Positions 53,212-63,058 of a DNA stretch of 64,000 nucleotides are shown here, one piece after another. Position 1 is the first letter of the stretch. Each line of letters begins with the position of its first letter. The DNA lies in the NCBI RefSeq assembly GCF_013523055.1, contig NZ_JAAMQM010000024.1, positions 1 through 64,000 on the forward strand, read 5' to 3'. The notes under the pieces were generated by a model. It saw nothing but the letters and a program-made list of their open reading frames with translations, was not told where the DNA came from and did not search any database. A program made the translations under genes and the position numbers. This DNA is from Pseudomonas capeferrum (GTDB taxonomy: Bacteria > Pseudomonadota > Gammaproteobacteria > Pseudomonadales > Pseudomonadaceae).

Positions 53212-56200
53212 ATGCTAGCCGCCCTCATGTGTCCGCCTTACAGTTCGCCACGGCCACGTGTCCTGATTACCGGCATGTCCCGTGCATGTACAACCCTGCC
53301 ATCGCCAGCCCAATCGCAGGATCAACGCTTGACCAACCTTAATCGACCGTCATTCCTGCGAACCGCGCCCTCCCATTTCGCCACGCCGTTGCGTGGGTCG
53401 CGCAAGGCTGCCTTGGCTCTTCTGGCCTTGATGCTGCTGGGTTTGCTGCTGGGACAGCTGTTCTCGCAGTTCCGCCATACCCAGGCCGAGTTACGTCAGC
53501 ACAGCGTGGACGCGAGTGCCGAACTGGCTGACCATCTAGGCTTGAACATGGCACTCAAGGCCCAGGAAGCCCTGAATGCCTTGCTGCCTTACGTCAAAGC
53601 ACCGGCACCATCGGCCCTGCGTGTTCTGGAAAGCACATTGCGCGCGCGCCTGCCTGCATTGCGTCAGTTGTCCTGGCTCGACGGCGAAGGCAAGGTGCTG
53701 GGTGGCAGCCAGATCGAGCATCAGGATCGCCAAGTGGTTGACAGCTATTTGCACCTGAATCGAGGGCGTCCCTATTTCTATGGCAACTCATACGACAAGC
53801 GGCATGTCTATCTGCTGATCCGCCAGCCCAGCGATCAAGTCGAGGGCTACTGGCTGCTGCGCATGGATGTCGACTATTACCGGGATCTGACCCGTCACCT
53901 GGACAGCATCAGTCATCCGCTCTGGTTGCTGGAGAATATCCGCAGTGGCGACATCATCCAGAGGCATGCGCCTGTCCCGACCAGCGATGAAGCTCCGGAA
54001 AGCGTGATGCTCTCGTTCATCGACAACAGCGCCTGGCAACTGCGCGGTCTGTACGATGTCGCCCAGGCGCGAGACCGATTGCTGCCAGCGCTGATCGGCA
54101 AGTGCCTGCTGGTATTGTGTTGCGCCTTGCTGCCGATCCTGGCTCTGATCAATATGCGCCGTCGCCAGCGTGTCCTGCAGGAAGACCGTCGACGTTATCA
54201 GGAGATCTTCGAAGGAACCGGCGTGGCGCTCTGCGTCCTGGACCTCTCCAGCCTGCCCGGACAACTGGACCGCTACCCGCTACGCAACCGCGCCGCGCTC
54301 AAGCAGCGCCTTGCCTTGGAACCCGACCTGCAGCGCACGTTGCTGCAGGACCTGAAGATCACCGAGATCAACGAAGTCGCCCGTCAGTTGCTCGACGTCG
54401 ACTGCCATCAGGATGCATGGCAGCGGTTGATCGACAGTAGCGGCGAGGGTTTTCAGAGCGTTGGCGCCGAGCTCATCGACGCATTGATCGAACATCGGCC
54501 ACAGCTGGAGCTGGAAGTGCGCCTGTCCGCGCCGCAAGGCGGCGAGTTGCACTTGTGGCTGATGGCCCGTCTGCCGCAACAGCGTCGCGACTACCGGGCC
54601 GTGATCCTGAGCATCAGCGATATCACCAGCCGCAAGCAGGTCGGACTGTCATTACTGGAGCGTGAAAGTTTCTGGTCGGACGTGGTCAGAACCGTACCTG
54701 ACCAGCTGTATGTGCAGGATGTACAGAGCCAGCGAATGATCTTCAGCAATCGCCACCTGGGCCATACCCTGGGTTACGCGCGTGCCGAACTGACCCAGAT
54801 GGGCGATCGCTTCTGGGAAATCCTGATGCACCCCGAAGACGCCGAGTACTTCCACCGGTTGCGTCTGCAGCAGCATGAAAACAATCACAGCGAGCCCCTG
54901 CATTGCCAACTGCGCTTGTGTCACCGTGATGGCAATTGGCGCTCCTACGACATCCGCGAACAGGTCCTGACCCGCGATAACGATGGCCGGGTGACGCGGA
55001 TCATTGGCGTGGCCAAGGATGTCACCGTACAGATCGAGGCGAGCGAGTCGCTGCGCGAAAGCGAACAGCGCTATCGCCTGCTCGCGGAAAGCATCAGCGA
55101 CGTGATCTTCTCCACGGACAACCAGTTGCACCTCAACTACGTCAGCCCGTCGGTGCAGACGGTATTGGGTTACAAGACCGAGTGGGTCTTCGAGCATGGC
55201 TGGCAATCGGTCATCGCCAATCCCGCCCAGCTCAGCGGCATGCATGGCCTGATGCAGCGACTCAGCAGCGCCCTTGGCGACAGTACGCAACTGGCATTGC
55301 TGCGCACGCAATTGCCGACCCAGGTATTTCTCTTCGACTGCCTGCGCGCCGATGGCCGCAAGATCCCGATCGAACTGCGCCTGGTGCTGGTCTGGGACGA
55401 GCACGAGCGGTTCGCCGGCATTCTCGGCGTCGGCCGTGACATCAGCCAGCAGCGGCGCGCGGAAAAAGACTTGCGCATGGCAGCGACCGTGTTCGAGCAT
55501 TCCACATCGGCGATCCTGATCACCGACCCCGCCGGCTATATCGTCCAGGCCAACGAGGCTTTCACCCGGGTCAGCGGCTATGAAGTCAGCGACGTACTCG
55601 ACCAGTTGCCGGGCATGCTGACCGTGGATGAGCAGCAGGAGGCCCACCTTCGCTATGTGCTCAAGCAGCTGCACCTGCGCGGCAGTTGGGAGGGCGAGGT
55701 CTGGCTCAAGCGCCGCAGCGGCGAGCATTACCCGGCCTGGGTCGGTATCACGGCGGTACTCGACGACGAAGGCGACCTGGCCAGCTATGTGTGCTTCTTC
55801 ACCGACATCAGCGAACGCAAGGCCAGCGAACAGCGCATTCACCGCCTGGCCTACTACGACGCCCTGACCCATCTGCCTAACCGGACACTGTTCCAGGACA
55901 GGCTGTATACCGCGCTGCAGCAGGCCGAGCGGCAGAAGTCCTGGGTGGTGTTGATGTTCCTTGACCTGGACCGTTTCAAGCCGATCAACGATTCGCTCGG
56001 CCACGCCGCTGGTGATCGCATGCTCAAGGACATGGCCGAGCGTCTGCTTGGTTGCGTCGACGATGACGACACCGTGGCGCGCATGGGCGGCGACGAGTTC
56101 ACCTTGCTGCTGCAGCCGCGCGCCACGCGCGAGATGGCCCTCACCCGGGCCATCCACGTGGCCGAGAATATCCTCGCCGGGCTGGTACGGCCGTTCGTGC

Positions 56201-57159
56201 TGGAGAATCGCGAGTTCTTCGTCACCGCCAGCATCGGGATCGCGCTCAGTCCCCAGGACGGTAGCGAGCTGAGCCAGTTGATGAAGAACGCCGACACGGC
56301 GATGTACCACGCCAAGGAACGCGGCAAGAACAACTTCCAGTTCTACCAGGCCGACATGAATGCCAGCGCGCTCGAGCGCCTGGAGCTCGAAAGCGACCTG
56401 CGCCATGCCCTGGAGCAGGACCAGTTCGTGCTCTATTACCAACCGCAGTTCAGTGGCGACGGCAAGCGTCTGACCGGCGCCGAGGCCTTGTTGCGCTGGC
56501 AGCATCCGCGCCGCGGGCTGGTGCCACCTGGCGACTTCATCCCGGTGATCGAGGAGCTCGGCCTGGTCGTGGACGTGGGCGACTGGGTCCTGCGCGAAGC
56601 CAGTCGTCAGCTCAAGGCCTGGCACAAGGCCAAGGTGCGCGTGCCCAAGGTTTCAGTGAACATCTCCGCACGGCAGTTTTCCGACGGCCAGTTGGGCACA
56701 CGAATCGCCACCATTCTCGAAGAAACCGGCCTGCCCCCGGCATGCCTGGAGCTGGAGCTGACCGAAAGCATCCTGATGCGCGAGGTCAACGAAGCCATGT
56801 TGATTCTCGATAGCCTGAAGAAGCTCGGTCTGAGCATCGCGGTCGACGACTTCGGCACCGGCTACTCATCGCTCAACTACCTCAAGCAATTCCCCATCGA
56901 CGTACTGAAGATCGACCGGACCTTCGTCGACGGCCTGCCCGAGGGCGAACAGGATGCGCAGATCGCCCGGGCGATCATCGCTATGGCGCACAGTCTCAAC
57001 CTGGCCGTGATCGCCGAGGGCGTGGAGACTCACGAACAGTTGGAGTTCCTTCGCGAACATGGCTGTGACGAGGTACAAGGCTACCTGTTCGGCCGTCCCA
57101 TGCCGGCTCGGCAGTTCGAGACGCAGTTCGCCAACGAAACCCTGTTCATGCTTGGCTGA
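53212..57159 (+). CDS. membrane-bound PAS-GGDEF-EAL c-di-GMP protein
   Basis: This protein of up to 1,315 residues has a first membrane helix (about 66-88), a periplasmic sensor region, a second membrane helix (about 289-315), then several PAS domains (about 330-890). A GGDEF domain with the intact GGDEF motif (959-963) and an EAL domain with EALLRW (from Glu1091) follow. Both enzyme motifs look complete, so it may make and break c-di-GMP. The true start is uncertain: an ATG at 53275 and a TTG further on are also in frame, and about 60 residues before the first helix look non-conserved. Confidence 0.85.
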   Translation: MLAALMCPPYSSPRPRVLITGMSRACTTLPSPAQSQDQRLTNLNRPSFLRTAPSHFATPLRGSRKAALALLALMLLGLLLGQLFSQFRHTQAELRQHSVDASAELADHLGLNMALKAQEALNALLPYVKAPAPSALRVLESTLRARLPALRQLSWLDGEGKVLGGSQIEHQDRQVVDSYLHLNRGRPYFYGNSYDKRHVYLLIRQPSDQVEGYWLLRMDVDYYRDLTRHLDSISHPLWLLENIRSGDIIQRHAPVPTSDEAPESVMLSFIDNSAWQLRGLYDVAQARDRLLPALIGKCLLVLCCALLPILALINMRRRQRVLQEDRRRYQEIFEGTGVALCVLDLSSLPGQLDRYPLRNRAALKQRLALEPDLQRTLLQDLKITEINEVARQLLDVDCHQDAWQRLIDSSGEGFQSVGAELIDALIEHRPQLELEVRLSAPQGGELHLWLMARLPQQRRDYRAVILSISDITSRKQVGLSLLERESFWSDVVRTVPDQLYVQDVQSQRMIFSNRHLGHTLGYARAELTQMGDRFWEILMHPEDAEYFHRLRLQQHENNHSEPLHCQLRLCHRDGNWRSYDIREQVLTRDNDGRVTRIIGVAKDVTVQIEASESLRESEQRYRLLAESISDVIFSTDNQLHLNYVSPSVQTVLGYKTEWVFEHGWQSVIANPAQLSGMHGLMQRLSSALGDSTQLALLRTQLPTQVFLFDCLRADGRKIPIELRLVLVWDEHERFAGILGVGRDISQQRRAEKDLRMAATVFEHSTSAILITDPAGYIVQANEAFTRVSGYEVSDVLDQLPGMLTVDEQQEAHLRYVLKQLHLRGSWEGEVWLKRRSGEHYPAWVGITAVLDDEGDLASYVCFFTDISERKASEQRIHRLAYYDALTHLPNRTLFQDRLYTALQQAERQKSWVVLMFLDLDRFKPINDSLGHAAGDRMLKDMAERLLGCVDDDDTVARMGGDEFTLLLQPRATREMALTRAIHVAENILAGLVRPFVLENREFFVTASIGIALSPQDGSELSQLMKNADTAMYHAKERGKNNFQFYQADMNASALERLELESDLRHALEQDQFVLYYQPQFSGDGKRLTGAEALLRWQHPRRGLVPPGDFIPVIEELGLVVDVGDWVLREASRQLKAWHKAKVRVPKVSVNISARQFSDGQLGTRIATILEETGLPPACLELELTESILMREVNEAMLILDSLKKLGLSIAVDDFGTGYSSLNYLKQFPIDVLKIDRTFVDGLPEGEQDAQIARAIIAMAHSLNLAVIAEGVETHEQLEFLREHGCDEVQGYLFGRPMPARQFETQFANETLFMLG

Positions 57160-57364
57160 GCCCCGCCCTGCCGTTGCCGGTGAAGCGTTCAAGGGCGCCG
57201 ATCCGGCGGGCGGGAGGCGACCGAGTCAGCTGTGCTGATGGCACTTCATGTCCCTTGTGCCGCTTGAATTCCTTTGGTCCGCGACATGATGCCCATTCAT
57301 ATGCCTTGTCCAAGGCAATGGGGTAGAATGCCCCCCCAATTCAGCCCGATCCTTGAGGACCGCC
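57160..57364. other. glyA upstream region
   Basis: No gene. A TAGAAT (-10 like) near 57323 and a GAGGA ribosome site before the glyA ATG are visible; I could not assign a matching -35. Confidence 0.35.
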
Positions 57365-58618
57365 ATGTTCAGCCGTGATTTGACCATTGCCAAGTACGAC
57401 GCCGAGCTCTTCGAAGCCATGCAGCAAGAAGCCCTGCGCCAGGAAGAGCATATCGAGCTGATCGCTTCGGAAAACTACACCAGCCCGGCCGTCATGGAAG
57501 CCCAGGGCTCGGTCCTGACCAACAAGTATGCCGAGGGCTATCCGGGCAAGCGCTACTACGGTGGTTGCGAATACGTCGACGTGGTCGAGCAACTGGCCAT
57601 CGACCGCGCCAAGGAACTGTTCGGCGCCGACTACGCCAACGTCCAGCCGCACGCGGGCTCGCAGGCCAACGCCGCTGTCTACCTGGCCCTGCTGTCTGCC
57701 GGTGACACCATTCTGGGCATGAGCCTGGCACACGGTGGCCACCTGACCCACGGCGCCAGCGTCAGCTCGTCGGGCAAGCTGTACAACGCCATCCAGTACG
57801 GCATCGACGGCAACGGCCTGATCGACTACGACGAAGTCGAGCGCCTGGCACTCGAGCACAAGCCGAAGATGATCGTCGCCGGCTTCTCGGCCTACTCCCA
57901 GGTTCTGGACTTCGCCCGTTTTCGCGAAATCGCCGACAAGGTCGGTGCCTACCTGTTCGTCGACATGGCTCACGTAGCCGGTCTTGTCGCCGCGGGCGTC
58001 TATCCGAACCCGGTACCTTTCGCCGACGTGGTCACCACCACGACCCACAAGACCTTGCGCGGTCCACGTGGCGGCCTGATCCTGGCCCGTGCCAATGCCG
58101 ACATCGAGAAGAAGCTGAACTCCGCGGTCTTCCCAGGCGCCCAGGGCGGCCCTCTGGAACACGTCATCGCCGCCAAGGCGATCTGCTTCAAGGAAGCCTT
58201 GCAGCCTGAGTTCAAGACCTACCAGGAGCAAGTGGTCAAGAACGCCCAGGCCATGGCCGAAGTGTTCATCGAGCGCGGCTTCGATGTCGTTTCCGGCGGC
58301 ACCAAGAACCACCTGTTCCTGCTCTCGCTGATCAAGCAGGAAATCTCGGGCAAGGATGCGGACGCCGCCTTGGGCCGCGCCTTCATCACCGTCAACAAGA
58401 ACTCGGTACCCAACGATCCACGCTCGCCGTTCGTGACTTCGGGCCTGCGCTTCGGTACGCCTGCCGTGACCACCCGTGGCTTCAAGGAAACCGAGTGCCG
58501 CGAGCTAGCCGGCTGGATCTGCGACATCCTTGCCGACCTCAACAACGAATCGGTGATCGACGCCGTTCGCGAGAAGGTCAAGGCGATCTGCAAGAAACTG
58601 CCGGTCTACGGTCAGTAA
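57365..58618 (+). CDS. glyA: serine hydroxymethyltransferase
   Basis: This 417-residue PLP enzyme interconverts serine and glycine and loads one-carbon units on tetrahydrofolate. It shows ENYTSPAVMEAQGS near the N-terminus and TTTTHKTLRGPRGG with the PLP-binding Lys (about 229). The ATG at 57365 has GAGGA upstream. Pseudomonas often has two glyA copies, and this window shows only one. Confidence 0.96.
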   Translation: MFSRDLTIAKYDAELFEAMQQEALRQEEHIELIASENYTSPAVMEAQGSVLTNKYAEGYPGKRYYGGCEYVDVVEQLAIDRAKELFGADYANVQPHAGSQANAAVYLALLSAGDTILGMSLAHGGHLTHGASVSSSGKLYNAIQYGIDGNGLIDYDEVERLALEHKPKMIVAGFSAYSQVLDFARFREIADKVGAYLFVDMAHVAGLVAAGVYPNPVPFADVVTTTTHKTLRGPRGGLILARANADIEKKLNSAVFPGAQGGPLEHVIAAKAICFKEALQPEFKTYQEQVVKNAQAMAEVFIERGFDVVSGGTKNHLFLLSLIKQEISGKDADAALGRAFITVNKNSVPNDPRSPFVTSGLRFGTPAVTTRGFKETECRELAGWICDILADLNNESVIDAVREKVKAICKKLPVYGQ

Positions 58619-58631
58619 GCTTCACTGCTAC

Positions 58632-58838
58632 AAAAGCCCGGCCTTGCGCCTAATGCTTGTCAGTTAAGACCCATGGGGCTGCTTTGTCCCCCTTCGCGGG
58701 CAAGCCCGCTCCCACAAGAAGTGCGCAGTTCCTGAATTCAGCGCTCAACTTGTGGGAGCGGGCTTGCCGCGAAGCAGCCCCAATTGCAGATTGTGGGGCT
58801 TAACTGACTGGCATTAGGCCTTGCGCCGGGCTTTTTTT
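58632..58838 (+). terminator. glyA terminator split by a REP doublet
   Basis: The outer arms at 58632-58668 and 58799-58838 are long inverted copies: AAAAGCCCGGC at the left, GCCGGGCTTTTTTT at the right, with TCAGTTAAG/CTTAACTGA inside. Between them lies a REP pair (TTCGCGGGCAAGCCCGCTCCC at about 58693-58713 and its complement at about 58753-58773). The T run of seven on the right makes it a terminator for glyA. The REP elements appear to have been inserted in the terminator's loop. Confidence 0.7.
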
Positions 58839-58934
58839 GGATCTTTTGTGGGGAATCGCTGGATTGGCAACCCCGGGGTTGTGCACGCCCATTTGGAACA
58901 GGGTGCCGATCCGCTCTCTTTTCTTATTGAAGAA

Positions 58935-59909
58935 TCAAGCACCGAGCCGCTCGAAGCCTTCACGGATCCGAGCCTCGGGCAGGTCATCGGCGATGAAGAC
59001 CATCACGCTTTCGCGCTCTTCGCCTTCCGCCCACTCGGTGTCCCAGTCGAAGCCGTACAGCTTGAGCACACCCTGGAACACCAGGCGCCGTGACTCACCG
59101 GCAATGTTCAGCACGCCCTTGTAACGCAGCAGCTGCTTGCCATGGTTTTCCAGCAGTTCATTCATGAAGTCGCTGATACGATCGATGTCCAGCGGCGCAT
59201 GGGTACGCAGGACCATGCTCGAGATACGGTCTGGAGTAGCGGCTTGAAGCAGTGGCCGCAAGCTCGGTCGAAGGCTGCCGCCAAGGTCGGCGTTGAGGTT
59301 GAAGCCACGTACGTCGAGCAGTTCGGCCAGGTCGATGTGGCCATGTTCGACCACGCGAATGGCCGCGCGCCGGTTGATGCGACTCAGCCGTTCACGCAGA
59401 GCCTCGACGGCTTGCGGCTCGACCAGGTCGGTCTTGCTCAGCAGCAGGCGGTCGGCAAAACCTACCTGGGCCTGGGCAATGGTCTGGGTCAGGTGCACAT
59501 CGGCGTGGGCGGCATCGACCAGGGTGATAATGCCGTCGAGGATGTAGCGCTCGCGCAACTCCTCGTCAATGAAGAAGGTTTGCGCCACCGGTGCAGGGTC
59601 GGCCAGCCCGGTGCACTCGATCACCAGGCGGTCGAAGCGGATCTGCTCCGCATCGAGCCGCTCCAGCAGCAAGTACAGGGCCTTGGTCAGGTCGGTATGG
59701 ATGGTGCAGCATACGCAGCCATTGGCCAGCGTCATGACCTGCACGGGTTCGTCGCCAAGCAGTTGAGTATCGATGCCGGCATCGCTGAACTCGTTCTCGA
59801 TCACGGCGATCTTCAAGCCATGCTCGGCCTTGAGCATGTGGCGGAGCAAAGTGGTCTTGCCGGCACCGAGGAAACCGGAGAGAACGGTGACGGGAATGGG
59901 CGTCTGCAC
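58935..59909 (-). CDS. yjiA: YjiA-like COG0523 GTPase
   Basis: This 324-residue G3E-family GTPase carries GFLGAGKTTLL (about 11-21), the metal-binding GCVCC motif, and NKTD-like LLSKTDL. The C-terminal CobW domain follows. Family members handle metals such as zinc or cobalt, but the role of YjiA is unclear. It is transcribed after the YbdD-type gene on the same strand. Confidence 0.88.
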   Translation of the reverse strand: MQTPIPVTVLSGFLGAGKTTLLRHMLKAEHGLKIAVIENEFSDAGIDTQLLGDEPVQVMTLANGCVCCTIHTDLTKALYLLLERLDAEQIRFDRLVIECTGLADPAPVAQTFFIDEELRERYILDGIITLVDAAHADVHLTQTIAQAQVGFADRLLLSKTDLVEPQAVEALRERLSRINRRAAIRVVEHGHIDLAELLDVRGFNLNADLGGSLRPSLRPLLQAATPDRISSMVLRTHAPLDIDRISDFMNELLENHGKQLLRYKGVLNIAGESRRLVFQGVLKLYGFDWDTEWAEGEERESVMVFIADDLPEARIREGFERLGA

Positions 59910-59937
59910 GCGGGGATTCTCCTGAAGCTGAAAATGA

Positions 59938-59969
59938 CTGTGGGAGCCAGGTTACCCAGGCTCCCACAG
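59938..59969 (-). terminator. hairpin between the ybdD-like gene and yjiA
   Basis: CTGTGGGAGCC pairs with GGCTCCCACAG around a short loop. There is no strong T run, so it may be an RNA-stabilising or REP-like hairpin and not a full terminator. Confidence 0.45.
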
Positions 59970-59988
59970 GATCATGCTTGCCGCTTTA

Positions 59989-60186
59989 TCAGCAGCACTT
60001 GGGACCGGACTTGCCGCCGTACCGAGCCTCCTGACGCTCTCGGAAGAACGCCTCGTAGCTCATCACCGGCTGGTCCGGGTGGGTAGCCTGCATGTGCTCG
60101 ACGTAATTGTCGTAATCGGGCATGCCGACCATCAGGCGGGCTGCCTGCCCCAGGTATTTGCCCAGTCGACCCAGGTCGTTGAACAT
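59989..60186 (-). CDS. YbdD/YjiX-family small protein
   Basis: This 65-residue protein matches the YbdD family found right after CstA-type carriers: GRLGKYLGQAARLMVGMPDYDNYVEH and an end with RYGGKSGPKCC. It is thought to assist the carrier. The gene is 15 bases after cstA. Confidence 0.85.
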   Translation of the reverse strand: MFNDLGRLGKYLGQAARLMVGMPDYDNYVEHMQATHPDQPVMSYEAFFRERQEARYGGKSGPKCC

Positions 60187-60201
60187 CGCTGCAGTCCTCT
60201 C

Positions 60202-62268
60202 TTAGGCGTCAGGCAAGGCCTGGAACGGGGTTTCCTTGTCGCTGCGCTCCTTGCGCCCCCAGGCGGCATAGCCGACCTTGAGAGCGAAGAACAGGATACT
60301 GAACACAACGACCAGGAACAGAATGGTCAGGCCCGCGTTGGTGTAGGCGTTGTAGATCACATGCTGCATCTGACCGATGTCCTTGGCCGGGGCCAATACC
60401 TGACCTGCATCCAGCGCCACGCTGTACTTGTCGGCCAGAGCCAGGAAGCCGACCGCCGGGTTTGGATCGAACAACTTGATCAGGCCTGCAGCCGTGGTGC
60501 AGATCAGCAGCCACACGGCAGGCACCAGGGTGACCCAGATGTAGCGCTGACGCTTCATCTTGATCAGTACCACCGTACCGAGCATCAGGGCGATACCGGC
60601 CAGCATCTGGTTGGAGATACCGAACAGTGGCCACAAGGTATTGATGCCACCCAGCGGATCGATCACCCCCTGGTACAGCAGGTAGCCCCAGAGCGCCACG
60701 CAACCGGCAGTGGCAATCAGGTTGGCTGGCCAGGAATCGGTACGCTTGAGCGCGGGGACGAAACTGCCCAGCAGGTCCTGCAGCATGAAGCGCCCGGCAC
60801 GGGTGCCGGCATCCACCGCAGTCAGGATGAACAGCGCTTCGAAGAGGATCGCGAAGTGATACCAGAAGGCCATGGTGTTCTCGCCCGGCAGCACTTGATG
60901 GAGGATCTGCGCGATCCCCACCGCCAGCGTCGGCGCACCACCGGCACGCGCCAGGACAGTGTGCTCGCCGATGTCGCGGGCAGTCGCCTCGAGCTGTTCA
61001 GGGGTGATGGCAAAGCCCCAGCTGCTGACCGTCTGCGCTACCGAGACCACGTCGGCCCCGACCGCCGCGGCCGGGCTGTTCATGGCGAAGTAGACACCTG
61101 GCTCGATGACCGAAGCGGCGACCATCGCCATGATGGCAACGAACGACTCCATCAGCATGCCGCCGTAACCGATGTAACGGGCGTTGATCTCGTTGTCCAG
61201 CAGCTTGGGCGTGGTGCCCGACGAGATCAGGGCGTGGAAGCCCGACACGGCGCCGCAGGCGATGGTGATGAACAGGAACGGGAACAGGGTGCCTTTCCAG
61301 ACCGGGCCGGTACCGTCGGTAAACTGGGTGAAGGCCGGCATCTTCAGTTCCGGCGCGAGGATCAGGATACCGATGGCCAGCGCGACGATGGTCCCGATCT
61401 TCAGGAAGGTCGACAGATAGTCACGTGGCGCCAGCACCAGCCAGACCGGCAGCACGGCGGCAACGAAGCCGTAGCCTACCAGCATCCAGGTGATCTGTAC
61501 CCCGGTGAAGGTGAAGGCCGGACCCCATGTTGGATCGGCGGCGATCACACCGCCCAGCCAGATCGAGAGCAACAGCAGGACCACGCCGATCAGCGAAATC
61601 TCGCCGATGCGCCCTGGTCGGATATAGCGCATGTAGATGCCCATGAACATGGCGATCGGGATGGTCGCCATCACCGTGAACATGCCCCAGGGGCTTTCGG
61701 CCAGGGCCTTGACCACAATCAGCGCCAGTACGGCGAGGATGATGATCATGATCAGGAAGCAGCCGAACAAGGCGATGGTGCCCGGAATCCGGCCCATCTC
61801 CTCGCGCACCATGTCGCCCAGCGAGCGACCATTGCGACGGGTGGACAGGAACAGGATCATGAAGTCCTGGACCGCGCCCGCCAGCACCACGCCGGCGATC
61901 AGCCACAGCGTACCTGGCAGATAACCCATCTGTGCCGCCAGGACGGGGCCGACCAGCGGGCCGGCACCGGCGATCGCGGCGAAGTGGTGGCCGAAAAGGA
62001 TGTGCTTGTTGGTCGGGACATAGTCCAGCCCATCGTTGTTGAGCACCGCGGGTGTCGCCCGACGCGGATCGAGCTGCATGACCTTGGTAGCGATGAACAG
62101 GCTGTAGTAGCGATAGGCGACCAGGTAGATGGCCACCGCCGCGACCACGATCCACAAGGCATTGATTGCCTCGCCACGACGCAGGGCGACCACACCCAGC
62201 GCATAGGCTCCCAGGACCGCCAGCACCAACCACGGAACATGGCGTAGCAAGCTATTATTGTTGTTCAT
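60202..62268 (-). CDS. cstA: CstA-family (BtsT-like) carbon-starvation carrier
   Basis: This 688-residue protein has about 16 predicted membrane segments and the CstA signatures: the HxxHxxAxAGAGP-like FGHHFAAIAGAGPLVGPVLAAQMG, and GGMLMESFVAIMAM. Relatives take up pyruvate or peptides during carbon limitation. The arrangement cstA-ybdD-yjiA matches btsT-yjiX-yjiA of E. coli. Confidence 0.9.
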   Translation of the reverse strand: MNNNNSLLRHVPWLVLAVLGAYALGVVALRRGEAINALWIVVAAVAIYLVAYRYYSLFIATKVMQLDPRRATPAVLNNDGLDYVPTNKHILFGHHFAAIAGAGPLVGPVLAAQMGYLPGTLWLIAGVVLAGAVQDFMILFLSTRRNGRSLGDMVREEMGRIPGTIALFGCFLIMIIILAVLALIVVKALAESPWGMFTVMATIPIAMFMGIYMRYIRPGRIGEISLIGVVLLLLSIWLGGVIAADPTWGPAFTFTGVQITWMLVGYGFVAAVLPVWLVLAPRDYLSTFLKIGTIVALAIGILILAPELKMPAFTQFTDGTGPVWKGTLFPFLFITIACGAVSGFHALISSGTTPKLLDNEINARYIGYGGMLMESFVAIMAMVAASVIEPGVYFAMNSPAAAVGADVVSVAQTVSSWGFAITPEQLEATARDIGEHTVLARAGGAPTLAVGIAQILHQVLPGENTMAFWYHFAILFEALFILTAVDAGTRAGRFMLQDLLGSFVPALKRTDSWPANLIATAGCVALWGYLLYQGVIDPLGGINTLWPLFGISNQMLAGIALMLGTVVLIKMKRQRYIWVTLVPAVWLLICTTAAGLIKLFDPNPAVGFLALADKYSVALDAGQVLAPAKDIGQMQHVIYNAYTNAGLTILFLVVVFSILFFALKVGYAAWGRKERSDKETPFQALPDA

Positions 62269-62435
62269 GGTTTACTTCCAGCTGGTAAATTGGAAAAGAC
62301 CGCTCAGCGAGTCTAGGGCCAGTCTCGGCGCATTGCCACACTTGCTTTGGTCTAGAGCCTGTGCGGCCTTGTCGTTCGGCCCAGGCACCTATTGCTTTCA
62401 ACTATAGTCAGGACGAATTCCAGAGGGTCTTTCCG

Positions 62436-62801
62436 ATGAGCGATCATGATGAGCGCCGCCGTTTCGTACGCATCCCGTTCAATGCGCAGACAGAACTGCG
62501 CCAAGGCCAGCAGCGCTGGCCTGTCGAACTGATCGATCTGTCTCTCAAAGGCATGCTGGTCAGACGACCCCAGGGGTGGGAGCCGGATCCTGCACAGAAT
62601 TTCGAGGCCATCGTTCATTTGGATGAGCAAGTGAAGGTAGAGATGCTTGTGGGACTGCGTCATGAGGAAACCGCGCGGCTGGGTTTTGCCTGTCTGTACA
62701 TCGATCTTGATTCGATGTCCCATTTGCACCGTCTTGTGGAACTGAACCTGGCCGATGGCCCCGAAATGATGCGTGAGCTGCGCGAACTCATCAAAATTTA
62801 A
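62436..62801 (+). CDS. PilZ-domain c-di-GMP-binding protein
   Basis: This 121-residue protein is a single PilZ domain: the c-di-GMP-binding RRRFVRIPF (RxxxR) is near residue 7 and DLSLKGMLV (DxSxxG) about 30 residues later. The ATG at 62436 is the better start; the upstream part of the frame is not conserved. It is located away from the c-di-GMP enzyme gene. Confidence 0.85.
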   Translation: MSDHDERRRFVRIPFNAQTELRQGQQRWPVELIDLSLKGMLVRRPQGWEPDPAQNFEAIVHLDEQVKVEMLVGLRHEETARLGFACLYIDLDSMSHLHRLVELNLADGPEMMRELRELIKI

Positions 62802-62821
62802 GATCTATTAGCCGACTATCT

Positions 62822-62869
62822 ACCTGCCTGAAGGTCGTTTCTTGTCTATCTAGACAGCTTCAGGCAGGT
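62822..62869 (+). terminator. terminator after the PilZ gene
   Basis: ACCTGCCTGAAG (62822-62833) pairs with CTTCAGGCAGGT (62858-62869), with an internal TGTCTA/TAGACA hairpin, and is followed by TTTC. The T run is short. Confidence 0.5.
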
Positions 62870-62977
62870 TTCTCGCATACTGTAGGCACCCCTCTAGCAC
62901 GCTCTCTTGCGACCTGGAACACAAACTGCATCCAGTCATTACAGGCACTGGGCGTGGCGCTGTTCAGTGCACGATCT

Positions 62978-62996
62978 AAATATTGTATACAATCTG
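62978..62996. promoter_or_regulatory. TTGTATACAA palindrome before the NCS2 gene
   Basis: ATTGTATACAAT is a 12-base perfect palindrome about 65-80 bases before the gene start. Palindromes of this form are bound by GntR-type regulators, so it is a likely operator, though it could also be part of a promoter. Coordinates are approximate to a few bases. Confidence 0.45.
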
Positions 62997-63058
62997 TGTG
63001 GCCTTATGGCTCGCGTTCTGTCTACAGTAGTGCCACAACAAAAACTGAGAGCCTGCTC

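Noticed and set aside
54652..56625. 657-codon minus-strand frame
   Set aside because: Antisense to the PAS-GGDEF-EAL gene.
59974..62247. 757-codon plus-strand frame rich in Gln, His and Asp
   Set aside because: Antisense to cstA and ybdD; composition is an artefact of the opposite strand.
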